Source of the DNA: Poteriospumella lacustris
Taxonomy: Eukaryota > Sar > Chrysophyceae > Chromulinales > Dinobryaceae
Direction of reading: 5' to 3'
Assembly (NCBI GenBank): GCA_008000375.1
Contig: SMOI01000402.1
Location: 1 to 27,145 of the forward strand
DNA length: 27,145 bases
Shown one piece after another: positions 1 through 9,800 of the stretch (position 1 is its first letter; each line of letters starts with the position of its first letter). The notes beneath the pieces were generated by a model. It saw only the letters and a list, made by a program, of their open reading frames with translations, did no database searches and was not told where the DNA came from. The translations under genes and the position numbers were made by a program.

Positions 1-100
1 TTTGTTTGTTTGTTTGTTTGTTTGTTTGTTTGTTTGTTTGTTTGTTTGTTTGTTTGTTTGTTTGTTTGTTTGTTTGTGTGTGTGTCTGTGCGTGTGTCCC
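1..100. repeat. (TTTG)n microsatellite grading into a TG-rich tract
   Basis: About 19 perfect copies of TTTG run from position 1 to 76 and then pass into an imperfect GT/CT tract up to about 98. The array is cut by the left window edge, so its full length is unknown. No coding signal. Confidence 0.95.
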
Positions 101-1162
101 ATTCGTTGTTGTTGTTGGGGGCTGTAGTAGGTTGTCAGCAGTAGGCTATCTGTTCCTCTGGCAGTAAGAGGAAGAGAAGTGGATGGCCCTCGACCCCCCG
201 CCCTCAATGCGTAGTAGTTAATGTCTTGCCCGTTCTATTTAGTAAGAAGAGGCCCTTCAAATCGGGTGATGGCTGTAGTGGTATGTGGTATGTGGTATGC
301 GATTTGTAATGCCTCGATTAGTAAGAATGTAGTTGTGTGATGACCGAGGAGATGGCGACGGGCGCATGTCCGAAGAGGTGTAGTCACGCACCGGTTAGAG
401 TTGAGGTTAGGTTAGGGGCGACCTGCTGTGCTCTCGTTGGTGAAGAGATGCCCACTGCCCTGTCCTATGTATTCCGCCTATGAAAGGGGTGCCCATTCCC
501 GACCCAAGAGAGGGAATAGTACATATTAATCTATACAAAGCGACTATATAGTGACCCAGATAGCCTATATAGGCTAGCAAGAACCGTTTCAACGTTGCCT
601 CAACGACCGGCGATGGGGCCGGTTGGCTTCTCCTGTGACACTGAATCGATCGATCCTCCTCTCTTCTTTTTCTTCACTTTCGTGTCAAACGCCTTGAGCT
701 ACCTCTGGTGTACTACAAAATTAACATCGCATGCATGCATAAGCGCTTAGCAATCTTTGGCCATATGTACAACCATCCTGGGAGCGAGGTGAACGGTGAA
801 CGACGCAGATAAATTTACGGAGGGGATCGCCTGCTAGGTTACGACAGGAAGTTACATTGTTTCCATAGTTATATCAAGATACGTTGGGTGAGTGAACCAT
901 TTCTAAAGAAGGTGGGGTGTCTTGTCACCCTACCCGTCCCAGGAGAGACGTCATCAGTAAATTATGAAAACTACACTCGTTTTATTGTAGTTCCTGCAAA
1001 AATGCCCAATCGCGAAAAGGACTGCACTGTCTTGACAGGCAGCCCAAACAGCTTCTCCGCTTTGCCCACAACGGATAGAACATGATTCGTTTGCATTATC
1101 AAATCGTTTACATTATCAAACAAAAAAGTGCTCTGAGTACGAGTCTCCTGCAGATAACTTCT
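101..1162. other. Intergenic region, no supported gene
   Basis: Open frames here are short (up to about 65 residues), start at GTG or TTG rather than ATG, and show no recognisable protein pattern. The last part is the 3' flank of the minus-strand gene ending at 1163. I see no RNA gene. Confidence 0.6.
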
Positions 1163-1576
1163 TCATTTTCTTGAATTAACTTCTCGATCGATCATAGCCT
1201 CCACAAACTCTACCACGGGCTGCAACGTCGGCACTACCACAAACGAGGTGAAATGACCCCACCGTCCATACAAGGATTGTGATTCGTAAAGAATGTAGTA
1301 AGAATCCGCGTGTCTGTACAGGGAGTAGGACAAATATCCTTTCTCTACATTCATCATCTCAATTCTTCCTATCGAGGGATCCTTGAGCAACTTGAGCAAG
1401 GGAGGAGCAAAGCACGACACTTCTGTGTGGTTGAATTCAATGAAGTTTCCAAACTGATCAATGAAAGATTCGTTGGGGTCTGGATCACGAATGATGAGTC
1501 TTGGTTGGCCTTTAAAGCTGGCCAACAACGGAGCCAAATGTTCGGCGTAGTTATCAATGGATGCTGATTCTGCCAT
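1163..1576 (-). CDS. Small uncharacterised protein, paralogue A of an inverted gene pair
   Basis: Encodes 137 residues. The start is the ATG at 1574-1576, because its paralogue at 3358 begins at the equivalent Met (both read MAESASI). The open frame extends upstream only through sequence that is homologous to non-coding 5' flank of the paralogue. By eye the two proteins are about three-quarters identical, with conserved blocks such as DPDPNESF, CFAPPLLKLLKDPS, SLYRHADSYY and TSFVVVPTL. They diverge only at the C-terminus, where this copy ends in a short basic tail (DREVNSRK) and lacks the acidic tail of copy B. No signal peptide, membrane segment or known domain is visible; size and composition suggest a compact soluble protein. 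It is divergent from the gene at 1846. Function unknown; conservation between the copies suggests both are, or recently were, under selection. Confidence 0.75.
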   Translation of the reverse strand: MAESASIDNYAEHLAPLLASFKGQPRLIIRDPDPNESFIDQFGNFIEFNHTEVSCFAPPLLKLLKDPSIGRIEMMNVEKGYLSYSLYRHADSYYILYESQSLYGRWGHFTSFVVVPTLQPVVEFVEAMIDREVNSRK

Positions 1577-1660
1577 TGTGTGTTTCGATCTGCTTGTGCA
1601 GTGCTTAATTGTGAAAAGTATCACACAAGTGCGGTTGTAATTAAAATCAACCAATCTGTG
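1577..1660 (-). promoter_or_regulatory. Conserved 5' flank of paralogue A
   Basis: Read on the minus strand, the sequence upstream of the ATG shares a perfect 16-nt block, AATTACAACCGCACTT (1627-1642), with 3275-3290 upstream of paralogue B. Shorter matches follow (TTGTGTGATAC, and CAGATCG then AACACA just before the ATG). The duplication therefore carried the promoter or 5' UTR. Which element is functional cannot be read from this window. Confidence 0.5.
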
Positions 1661-1845
1661 ATTGGAGAGGTGGGGGAGGGGAAGTCACACTGAAAACCCA
1701 ACATCGGAAACTCAACAATCCATCCACAAAACTCGAACTTTCCGTTTGGGAAACCCGCCTTACAAGAAACGGGGCTGACACTGGCCGAAAGGGGTTCTCG
1801 AAGGATCGTGAGAGCGATCACAATTGATTGAACAACAAGATTGAA

Positions 1846-2534
1846 ATGTCTAAGACGAGAGTGAGTTCATTGACATAAAATCGTTGTTGTTTATTGTGCT
1901 TTTCTAATACAATTGTTTGCAGATCGCCGACTCCGATGGCAAAATCATGGAAACCATGGAAGATGTCCTTGCATTCATTGAGACTTTGGAACAAGATGAC
2001 TTGAACCTGCTGGAGGCTGCTATTGCCAAGCAATTGAGAGGAAAGCCTCTTAAAATGTCTGCCAATCCTTTGTTCGACGGCAAATTGCAGATGTTTTACC
2101 AAGGAGAAGGCGGGGAAATTTCCAACAGTGCGAGAATTAGGGCCGACGAAATCCATTCATTCTTGATTAACTGGAGCAGCGGCGACGAAATGAATGTGAG
2201 AGTGGCCAAGCAGGATGGTCTGATGTGTGCAGGAACCACTAAGTTCGAAGTGGAGCATGTTGAAATCGGCGAATTGGAAATTACGGGAAGTTTCCCAGAG
2301 AGTGACAGACTTCCCAGTGAGGTCGGAGGAATTAACGAGTTCGCCGATGAATTGAAGAAGCACGGAATCACATCCAAAGCGGACATTGAGAAATTTGTGT
2401 TGTGGATTTTGGACAACATTGATGGCAGCCGCTGCTCGCTGACCATGACCTGGGTCCGGTGCAATGCGAAAAATGGTAACCTGTTTGGTGACTACTGCTC
2501 TGAAGATGAGGAGGAGGAGGCGTGCGCAAAGTAA
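1846..2534 (+). CDS. Two-exon uncharacterised acidic protein
   Basis: Exons 1846-1860 and 1923-2534, 208 residues. The first exon is only 15 nt (ATG TCT AAG ACG AGA). A 62-nt intron starts GTGAGT and ends TTTGCAG with a branch-like CTAAT near its 3' end; joining the exons keeps the frame (MSKTR then IADSDGKIMETMEDV). Without the intron the first ATG would be 1947. The N-terminus is helical and acidic (METMEDVLAFIETLEQDDLN), the middle has beta-like alternation, and the C-terminus ends in an acidic tail (SEDEEEEACAK). No known domain, signal peptide or membrane segment. It lies between two inverted copies of another gene and is divergent from copy A across about 270 bp, so the two may share a promoter. 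Function unknown; gene structure is well supported. Confidence 0.7.
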
Positions 2535-2667
2535 ATGGTTTCCAGTTTTGCTGTTGTAATATTCACATTAAATGACCAAACTTAAGTACGTGCTACGGTG
2601 TAGTGCACGTCAAGACCGCAGTACAGCAGAAAAGTAATAATAATGTAGTGGTCGCAATGTCAAGTAA

Positions 2668-2713
2668 GTAACAGTAACAGTAACAGTAACAGTAACAGTA
2701 ACAGTAACAGTAC
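2668..2713. repeat. (GTAACA)n hexanucleotide microsatellite
   Basis: About seven and a half tandem copies of GTAACA, followed by degenerate copies to about 2730. A minus-strand open frame through it produces only a Cys/Tyr repeat and is not considered a gene. Confidence 0.9.
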
Positions 2714-3274
2714 CAGGTAAGTAACAGTAATGTCACAGTGACAAGATAAGCTTCTTCGGAGCGTTTACTGATTCTTCGGATGCTCACTCGAAAGATGAGG
2801 TGTCGACGTTCATGTTGGACTTTTAGCATTCTGTTGCACGTAGCACAGAGCCACAGCCAGCCCGGATTCGAGGTCTGTCATCCATGCGCGACGCGCTTAC
2901 GAACCGGAATATCACGGAAAACCGACGCGCCGCGATTTTGACTACTCCGTTCTCCGTTTCATCCGCAGAGCAACACCCAGCGCACTGATGTACCTAACAT
3001 CGGACGGCAAATGTTAGAGACAGTGCACCCTGTTAGTTGAGGACGGCGCCAACTTTACATCTATGCGTCCACTTACTCCCTGTCCGCAGTGTATCAAGTG
3101 GGAGTAGGTTCGCCGTCTGTAGATTGGCACATGTCACTTGTCTTTAATCTCTTTCAAGCTTGTGAGCGATCGCGACAAGAGCTAATTCACAAGCGACAAG
3201 TGACAAGTGACAACAGAAGTGCCCCTCTCCAATAGTCACAAGGGAGGTTTGATTGATACCGGTATTCATTTCCC

Positions 3275-3357
3275 AATTACAACCGCACTTGGAACCTTGT
3301 GTGATACATTGGAAGTAAGCGCTACACAAAACAGATCGCAACACAAACAAACGACCA
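3275..3357 (+). promoter_or_regulatory. Conserved 5' flank of paralogue B
   Basis: Carries AATTACAACCGCACTT at 3275-3290 and downstream matches to the flank of paralogue A, ending in an A-rich leader before the ATG at 3358. Spacing from the 16-nt block to the ATG is about 67 nt here and about 50 nt in copy A, so small indels have accumulated in what was one ancestral leader. Confidence 0.5.
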
Positions 3358-3795
3358 ATGGCAGAATCAGCATCCATTGAGAACTACGCCGAACATTTGG
3401 CTCCGTTGTTGGCCAGCTTCGAAAGACAAACAATTTTTACCACTGGTGATCCAGACCCCAACGAATCTTTCACTGATCAGTTTGGAAACGTTATTAATTT
3501 TAGCCACACAGAGGTGTGGTGCTTTGCTCCTCCCTTGCTCAAGTTGCTCAAGGATCCCTCGATGGGACGAATTGAGGTGACGAATGTTGACAAAGGAACC
3601 TTGACCTATTCCCTGTACAGACACGCGGATTCTTACTATATGCTGTACGAAACGCGAGTGAATTTGTATGGACGGGGTGGCCATTACACCTCGTTTGTGG
3701 TGGTGCCGACGTTGGAGCCCGTGACGGAGTTTGTGGAGGCCATGCGCAAGAGACAACTCGAAGAAGAGGAAGAAGACGAAAAGGAAGCTATCTAA
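3358..3795 (+). CDS. Small uncharacterised protein, paralogue B of an inverted gene pair
   Basis: Encodes 145 residues from an ATG in good context (ACCAATGG) to TAA. It is homologous over about 130 residues to the minus-strand gene at 1163-1576, sharing MAESASI, NYAEHLAPLLASF, DPDPNESF, CFAPPLLKLLKDPS and SLYRHADSYY. It differs by a highly charged C-terminal tail after residue 130 (a run of Glu and Asp with Lys). No intron is needed. No signal peptide or membrane helix. The regular hydrophobic alternation in the second half suggests a small alpha/beta or beta-rich fold, but no family is recognised. Tail divergence between the copies may reflect separate functions or relaxed constraint. Confidence 0.75.
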   Translation: MAESASIENYAEHLAPLLASFERQTIFTTGDPDPNESFTDQFGNVINFSHTEVWCFAPPLLKLLKDPSMGRIEVTNVDKGTLTYSLYRHADSYYMLYETRVNLYGRGGHYTSFVVVPTLEPVTEFVEAMRKRQLEEEEEDEKEAI

Positions 3796-4198
3796 AGGCA
3801 AAGACGTGCCCGCCTCGCACTGTTTTGCTTGATGAATGTAACCACCTATGCGCTGTATATTGTGTCATTTCCACAGGGTAATGCGTATGCCTGTCCAGAG
3901 AACGCAGCCTTTCACTCGGCTGGTTGCAGTGTTGCATGCTCTTTTAAACGATCGTAGCGTCTCCAAACTTGCTGATACCTACCTCTGCTGGAGCTCTATC
4001 GGACTCTCTACCGTCGTTTCTTTCAATGTCCGTTCCCCTCTACCCGTAGGTTACATGGTCTTCTCTTTCCCCACGGAGAAGACACCCCCCACACACACAC
4101 ACAATGTACCTGTTCACATGTCTGTACATGTTTCTACGATGATGTAACTGCTTGTCAAACAAATCAAACACTCACTCTCTGTGTGTGACACACTTGGC

Positions 4199-4232
4199 TG
4201 TGTGTGTGTGTGTGTGTGTGTCTCTCTCTCTC
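4199..4232. repeat. (TG)n(TC)n compound microsatellite
   Basis: About eleven TG units followed by about five or six TC units. A separate (CA)7 tract lies about 100 bp upstream at 4090-4102. Confidence 0.9.
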
Positions 4233-4479
4233 CTTCCGGATCCCCAACCCCCAAGCAGTGACGGCATATTATCGACAGCATTTGGAACTAAATGAGTCAC
4301 CAAAGCAGAAACAGAGACGACCGAGAAGCTCCAGATTCTACATCCCGCCTGCGCGATGTAGGGTAAGCACAGGCTACTGCTGCTCCTGCTGCTGCTGTAC
4401 GGTGCTGCAAAACGAAGCGAATTCCTTGCGACATTCACGTGTTTGCTTCTACGAATGCTTTAATTATAAATTGGACGAC

Positions 4480-4579
4480 GAAGAAAGAGCTCAAAGCACC
4501 TGGGGGCACGGGGTTGTGATGGAGCTCAAATCATGCAAGAAGTTACATTCGGTTTAACTGCAGAAAACGACATGAAACA
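4480..4579. repeat. Dispersed direct repeat, copy A
   Basis: Aligns in the same orientation with 6471-6580. Shared blocks include GAAGAAAGAGC, CAAAGCACCTGGGG, GATGGAGCTCAAATCA and AAGAAGTTACATTCGGT. The copies differ by substitutions and a few small indels. It flanks the gene at 5132-6073 on its 5' side. Confidence 0.8.
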
Positions 4580-5131
4580 GAAACGGTTTAACTACACCAC
4601 GTCGTTGTCAGTCTTCAGGGCTTCTGACATTGCTGTTCCTGCTACTTCAAAATAAACAGAAATAGAACTCCTTAACAGTGTCGAGCAACCATGAATTGGA
4701 TTGTGAAAGAACAAGGAGCTTCTGCCATCTTCAGGCCCTTCACTCAGTTCTGAGTACTGAGTGAGTCTCTGCTACAGCTCTACAGTCGCGTAACATCAGT
4801 CGGTCACATTTGAGTCTGTGCCAGTTGCCAGTGAGTAGTACGCGCGGGTAAACAGTGCTCAGAAGTTTGAATGTAAGTAGAAGTGAAGTTACAACGCCTG
4901 TGCTCCGGCTACAGTATGGTAACATCTTCTAAGATCTTCGCGTTCTTGTGCGCGATTGATTTGATAAGATATACTCTTCTTGGATCTTGGTGGGTCAAAG
5001 ATACGTCGTCGTCATCATGCCCGTTTATCGTCCGACGAAGCCCCAAACAAAAAAAGTAACCATCTTTTCTCCCAGCAGCGGGCCAAAACGAAGATGGTCA
5101 CAAGCCATTTCGCCGCTCGCATCCATCAACA

Positions 5132-6073
5132 ATGCCTGAGTTTCAGCCCGCCCTCGATTTTATTCAGCAATTCGCCCCAACGCTTCAGCCAGGCTTTGAG
5201 GCACAAAGGATTATTAGTGTCCACCCCTTGGAGCATGACCCTTTTTTCAAGATGCCACTCGAGGTGCAGAGGCCGCTGACCGCTTTGGCGAAGAGCCTGT
5301 TTGGTCAGTCTAGAGGTGAATATACGGCCCACCGATGCATTCACGATGTCGTTTCTAGTCGATACATCCATGTGATGTTCGTCTCAAGCTACGGCGAGAA
5401 GGAACTGGATTTGCTGTCTGAATGTGATAAGATTCTTGCTAATAACGGCGTCCAGTCCGAATTTCGAATATACATCGGTCAAGATACCAAAAGGGGTGAT
5501 ACTCTTTTCGGTTGGAATTATCACAGATCCAATCGCGGCCTTCTCGTTTTTGTTGAACCTGCAACGGACGATCGGCAGTTCATTTATTGGCTACTTAAGC
5601 AGAGGGTTCGCAATGATATTGTGGGAAATTTTGCAGAAATGGTCACACGCGTGTCCACCACACGCGGAAGTGACGACCTCATCGACTTCGCCGTATGCTT
5701 GCAGTTCGCCACTGCGCAGATGCTCTTAGAAAAACCAATCACGCGAAGTTTTGAACCGCGGGTCGTTGAAGGTCTGGTGCGAGCTGCGAAAGAATATGGC
5801 ACACCCATTACGTTTTTTCACTTCGACGACAACAAGGTGCCGATGAAGAAGATGCCGACGGAGAAGATGGCGACGGAGAAGATGCCGACGGAGAAGATGC
5901 CGACGGAGAAGATGCCGACGGAGAAGATGCTGACGGAGAAGATGCCGGTGACGACGGAATCTATATTGAATATACTTTTCATCAGCCTTGTATGCAATGT
6001 CATTACGATCGGCATGCTATGGCAAGTACTTTCCGCTTTGGGTAGTCTCAGTAAAACGTGTCCACAACTGTAG
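5132..6073 (+). CDS. Predicted tail-anchored protein with KMPTE pentapeptide repeats, function unknown
   Basis: Encodes 313 residues from an ATG in acceptable context (CAACAATGC). Residues 1 to about 235 form a globular region I do not recognise, with alternating hydrophobic strands (for example RYIHVMFVSSYGEKELDLL and NRGLLVFVEP). Residues about 238-273 are a low-complexity linker built on a five-residue unit, KMPTE, from a 15-bp minisatellite. Residues about 280-300 are one hydrophobic segment (LNILFISLVCNVITIGMLW), followed by a short polar tail. There is no N-terminal signal, so this is the layout of a tail-anchored membrane protein with its main domain in the cytosol. No introns. Bracketed by two copies of a direct repeat, which suggests the locus moved or duplicated as a block. 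Function unknown. Confidence 0.65.
   Translation: MPEFQPALDFIQQFAPTLQPGFEAQRIISVHPLEHDPFFKMPLEVQRPLTALAKSLFGQSRGEYTAHRCIHDVVSSRYIHVMFVSSYGEKELDLLSECDKILANNGVQSEFRIYIGQDTKRGDTLFGWNYHRSNRGLLVFVEPATDDRQFIYWLLKQRVRNDIVGNFAEMVTRVSTTRGSDDLIDFAVCLQFATAQMLLEKPITRSFEPRVVEGLVRAAKEYGTPITFFHFDDNKVPMKKMPTEKMATEKMPTEKMPTEKMPTEKMLTEKMPVTTESILNILFISLVCNVITIGMLWQVLSALGSLSKTCPQL
5849..5947 (+). repeat. 15-bp coding minisatellite (KMPTE units)
   Basis: Six full 15-bp units (AAGATGCCGACGGAG with single changes in units 2 and 6) plus a 9-bp partial unit. Each unit encodes KMPTE or a variant (KMATE, KMLTE). Unit length is a multiple of three, so copy-number change would alter linker length without breaking the frame. 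Confidence 0.95.
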
Positions 6074-6895
6074 CAGTGTGACCTTAACCTTTCGGACAAA
6101 GGGGGCTTGTGGCTTCGTCCATCTACGTTCAACGGGGCTGCGCGGGTCGGAGGTCAATACAGTGCTTTATGGTTTACAAAGCCATGTCTCCTCCGCACGT
6201 GGCCCCGCAGTCCGTCGCCTCTTCTATGGCCGGCAAACGTTCTCAGCTCTCCAGCTGTCCGTGTGCCGTGCCCCCTCCACCTGCCAACCATACTGGCAAA
6301 ACGCCTAAAAAACGAACAATTCAACTCAAAGGATTCAGCAATTGGTCAGTTATTACCATTTGCGGGGGTCTATTTACAGTTGTGTAGAGGTAGTACATGG
6401 ATGTCAAACCAAGGAGTGAGACAGGATGTGATGCGGCCGAGACGGCGCTCACCTTGACCACCCCAATTTCGAAGAAAGAGCCCAAAGCACCTGGGGCCAT
6501 GGGTGGGTGGGGTGTTTGATGGAGCTCAAATCAGACAAGAAGTTACATTCGGTCAAACTGACGAAACAGACATGTGAAACTGACTTTCCCTACATTGTAC
6601 ACTGGAAGGTGGATGGGGAGTGGTATTGGGGGAAAAGAGACATTCACTAGGGAACAGAACAGAGCGAAACATGCAACAAACTGGCGGGGACATCGAGGGG
6701 CGGGGGTTAGGTGAGTGAAACATTCAAAGAAACGGCGGTGGAGTGACCCCTGCCACCCCCACCGTCCCCGGATGGCCGCAGTGATGACCGGACACCGGGT
6801 CGCAGTCATTCAAACGATCACATTGAGTTGTACACTATCACACGGTTTGAAAGCAAAGGGGAGACAACAAAAGAGCCGAGGGTGCCGGTGGGGAC
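6074..6895. other. Intergenic region between convergent genes
   Basis: Lies between the stop of the tail-anchored gene (plus) and the stop of the 2OG oxygenase (minus). Holds copy B of the direct repeat at 6471-6580. Overlapping open frames around 6100-6450 have no convincing ATG starts or composition and are not called. Confidence 0.55.
6471..6580. repeat. Dispersed direct repeat, copy B
   Basis: Same-orientation copy of 4480-4579, about 2 kb downstream. Slightly longer than copy A through short insertions in its G-rich middle and 3' part. Flanks beyond these limits show no clear match. Confidence 0.8.
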
Positions 6896-9800
6896 TCAAC
6901 AAATGACGCAGAACGAGCGACTGGTGGTGGCTTCTGGCGGCGAGGCGGCTGCCTCGTCATCGTCGCTGTCGCTTTTGATGTCGCGGTGGTCACCGTCGTT
7001 GTGGTTGTCATTGTCAACTGTCTCGACGAGGGCAGGAGGGAGAGGGGGCGCATCGTCGGTGGTGGGCACCGCAGCGGTCGTCGACACCGTCAACAACGTC
7101 ACGGTATCGCTCGGGTCCGTCTCCGCACGGGACCGCTCTTCTGCCGCTTCAACGACCGAGGCAGACGGAGACACAGCCGCTGCTGCAGCACCACCAGTGG
7201 CGACACCATCGGAGGACGCCGAGACCGACGAGGAGGTCAGCGGAGGCGCTGCGGATGTTCCGCCCTCCACTGCGCCGAGAGAAACCGTCACCGATCTGCT
7301 ACCACCATCGACGTGGTCACTCTCACTGGCGCCGTCACTGTCGCCGTCACTGTCGTCATCACTGTCGCCGTCACTGTCGCTGCGGTCGATGTCGCTGTCA
7401 CTGCTCTCGCTCTGGTCGAACTCGCTTTTATCGACGTCCTCGACGCTGCTGTCGATGTCGTTGCTGTCGTCGTCCATACGATCGTCGACCTCGTCGCGGG
7501 CCTCCACGTCACCACTGTCCTCATTCTCGTCGCTCTCGTCGCTCTCGTCGCTGTCGTCGCTGTCGTCGCTGTCCATGAGGTCGTCGCTGTCATCGTTGTC
7601 CTCGCTGCCATCGCTACCGCCGTCTGCGGGGTGGCCACTGGTACCGCTTAACGCGTCCGCCATCACCGTCGACGCAGCTGGGTGAGCGGCCTCGGAGGCA
7701 ACGGCGTCGGAGGGAGATGTAACGGTCGCCGTGGTCTCCACTGCCATTGGTACCGCTGCCATCGTCGTAGTGGAGACCGCAGCCACCGCACCAGACGACG
7801 CTGGGCCGACCGATGACGGTGCCTGTACTGTGGGCGCTGTGATGGGCGCTGTGGTGGGCGCTGTGGGCGCTGTGGGCGCTGTGGGCGCTGTGGGCGCTGT
7901 GGTGGGCGCTTTAGTGGGCGCTGTGGCTGTGGGCGATGCCTCCGACGCCTCTGATGCGACCGTGATAGCAGGTGTATCATGCAACTCCTGCCATAACTTC
8001 GCATGCAACGCCTGCCAGAGGGCGGCCAACTCACGTTGCTGTTGCGTCCACGAGGCGATCGCTCGTTGTTGATGCGGCCGCGATTTCTTCTCGACGGTCA
8101 CGTACGACCGACTGGGGCCCGTGCCGCCCGTCGTATACGTCACGCCATACGACCGCAACCCGTCTAGATACTTGCGGGCAAAGTTCCGCGCATGACCAAT
8201 GCCACTGAAACAGCCCACCAGGTCCAATGCGCGTCGTTCCGAACGGAGGAAGGCATTCAACGTCGGGGAACTGGAATGCGTTGCGGACACGGGCAGTACC
8301 CAGGTATCTCGACGGGCACCGACCAACGCTTGATCCACCATCGCCATGCGTCGCGACAGCAGCGAGAGTAGCCAGGCCCGTATCTCGTCGGTGGTGCGTG
8401 GTGCTAAGACGTCCAGCGCATGCGTCGTCAGCCATTTCTGGACCCAGGCTCCACCCGCGTCACCGGGGCGGGTCAAACAGGCGTCCATCTCGGTGCACAC
8501 CGCCGCCACCATCTGATGCGCTTTCAGCAACCGTGTCACCACCGCCATTGACAACGCCTCCGTGACCGTCAACAGTCGCAGCGGCTGCTGCCCCGCGGTC
8601 AGCGGGGTGAGTAGCAACGTCTCGGCGACCCATCGGAACATCTCTTCGGCCACCGTACGACCTTCTTTGCCCCCGTGACGGGCGACATAATCGATAAAAC
8701 CATACAACGGATAACGTTGCACCGCTTGCCACAACGGAACCCACAACGTGTCCCGAAACCGTGGCCAGCCCAGGACCCGTAGCAGATACAGCCATTGCGG
8801 TTGCTGTGCCACCTCCCACGTCTGCAAACCCGCTACATGGCGGGCCAGCTTCTTCAACATCGCGTCAAACATCTCTTCGGGCTCTTGCAGGACGTGAAAC
8901 AGGACCGTCAATGGTAAAAACAACCAATTTACGGTCGCGATGCGTGTACGCAGTCTCTTGGCCAACCGTTGCGCCTCGGGGACGTTGGCAACACGCACGA
9001 GCTCTGGCCAGGCCTCATTCACTTGCAAATACGCCATCAGACGATGTAAAAACGCCGGCAAATCGTGCGCCAATTCCAACTCTTCGGCGAATTTCGTCGG
9101 GGTGATGACCAGCAACGCTTCGTAGTACCAATACTCGGCCGAAGGGCCGGCATTGCCCGTGTACCCTTCCAGGTACCGTTTACCCGGCTGCCGGTTGTCG
9201 AGGTCAAAGAACGCGTCTTCTTCTTCGTCTTCTTCTGCGTTATAACCGACCAAATCCGTTTCGTAATCCAAGGCAAAGCCGGAGATCGTTTGATCCTGCG
9301 CGTTGATCCACTTCGACGAGCGCGTTCGGTCGACTTCAAACGGGTCGCAGTAGGCCTCATAGCGCCCTCGTTTACGACCACCGTACCAGCCATCGTCCTC
9401 ATCGTCCTCGTCGTCCTCGTCGTCATCGTTGGCGCCGTCGCCTTCGTCGTCATCGCAGCTCATGCCCTGTCCATCGTCGTTCTCCCTCTGAATGTGCAAG
9501 ATGTCCAACAAGAGATAGACCTCCAATTGGCCGCGCAGACTCAACAGGAACTGCGCAAATTGAGAGTCTTGGCCTTTCAACCCTTGAAACGAAATGTTCT
9601 TCTCGGTGTATTTGTGTTCCAAGCGAAACGCCAAGAAGCTTTGTTGTGCGCAGCCGATGGCTTCCCATTGCTGCACCAGACGCTTCAGGCGGTGCACGGC
9701 CAACGCGATATCCGCCGAGTGTGAAGGGGGAACCATCATGGCCAACGAGGCGACATTGTTTTGCCATGGCTGCCAGACAAGGTTAAACGCGAGGACACAA

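Larger units (their letters stand above)
2535..3357. other. Intergenic region between 1846-gene and paralogue B
   Basis: Contains the 3' flank of the two-exon gene, a hexanucleotide microsatellite (about 2668-2713) and the 5' flank of paralogue B with the 16-nt shared block at 3275-3290. Open frames are short or read through the simple repeat. No RNA gene recognised. Confidence 0.6.
3796..5131. other. Intergenic region with simple repeats and one copy of a dispersed repeat
   Basis: Contains a (CA)n tract near 4090-4102, a (TG)n(TC)n tract at about 4199-4232, and copy A of a roughly 100-bp direct repeat at 4480-4579. An ATG-started frame at 3848-4147 and another at 4204-4557 cross these repeats and show no protein-like composition, so they are not called. 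Confidence 0.55.

Noticed and set aside
2593-2829. Minus-strand Cys/Tyr-repeat frame
   Set aside because: Translation of the GTAACA microsatellite, without other support.
2850-2930. tRNA-like GATTCGAGG near 2857
   Set aside because: No matching stems or A-box could be folded around it.
3848-4147. 99-codon ATG frame after paralogue B
   Set aside because: Runs through a CA repeat with no protein-like pattern; more likely the 3' flank.
6828-7685. Long plus-strand Ser/Leu-rich frames (up to 285 codons) and others at 6986 and 7255
   Set aside because: They are antisense to the acidic SDD/SDE tail of the oxygenase. The repeated GAC/TCG codons keep several frames open. Composition is pure low complexity.
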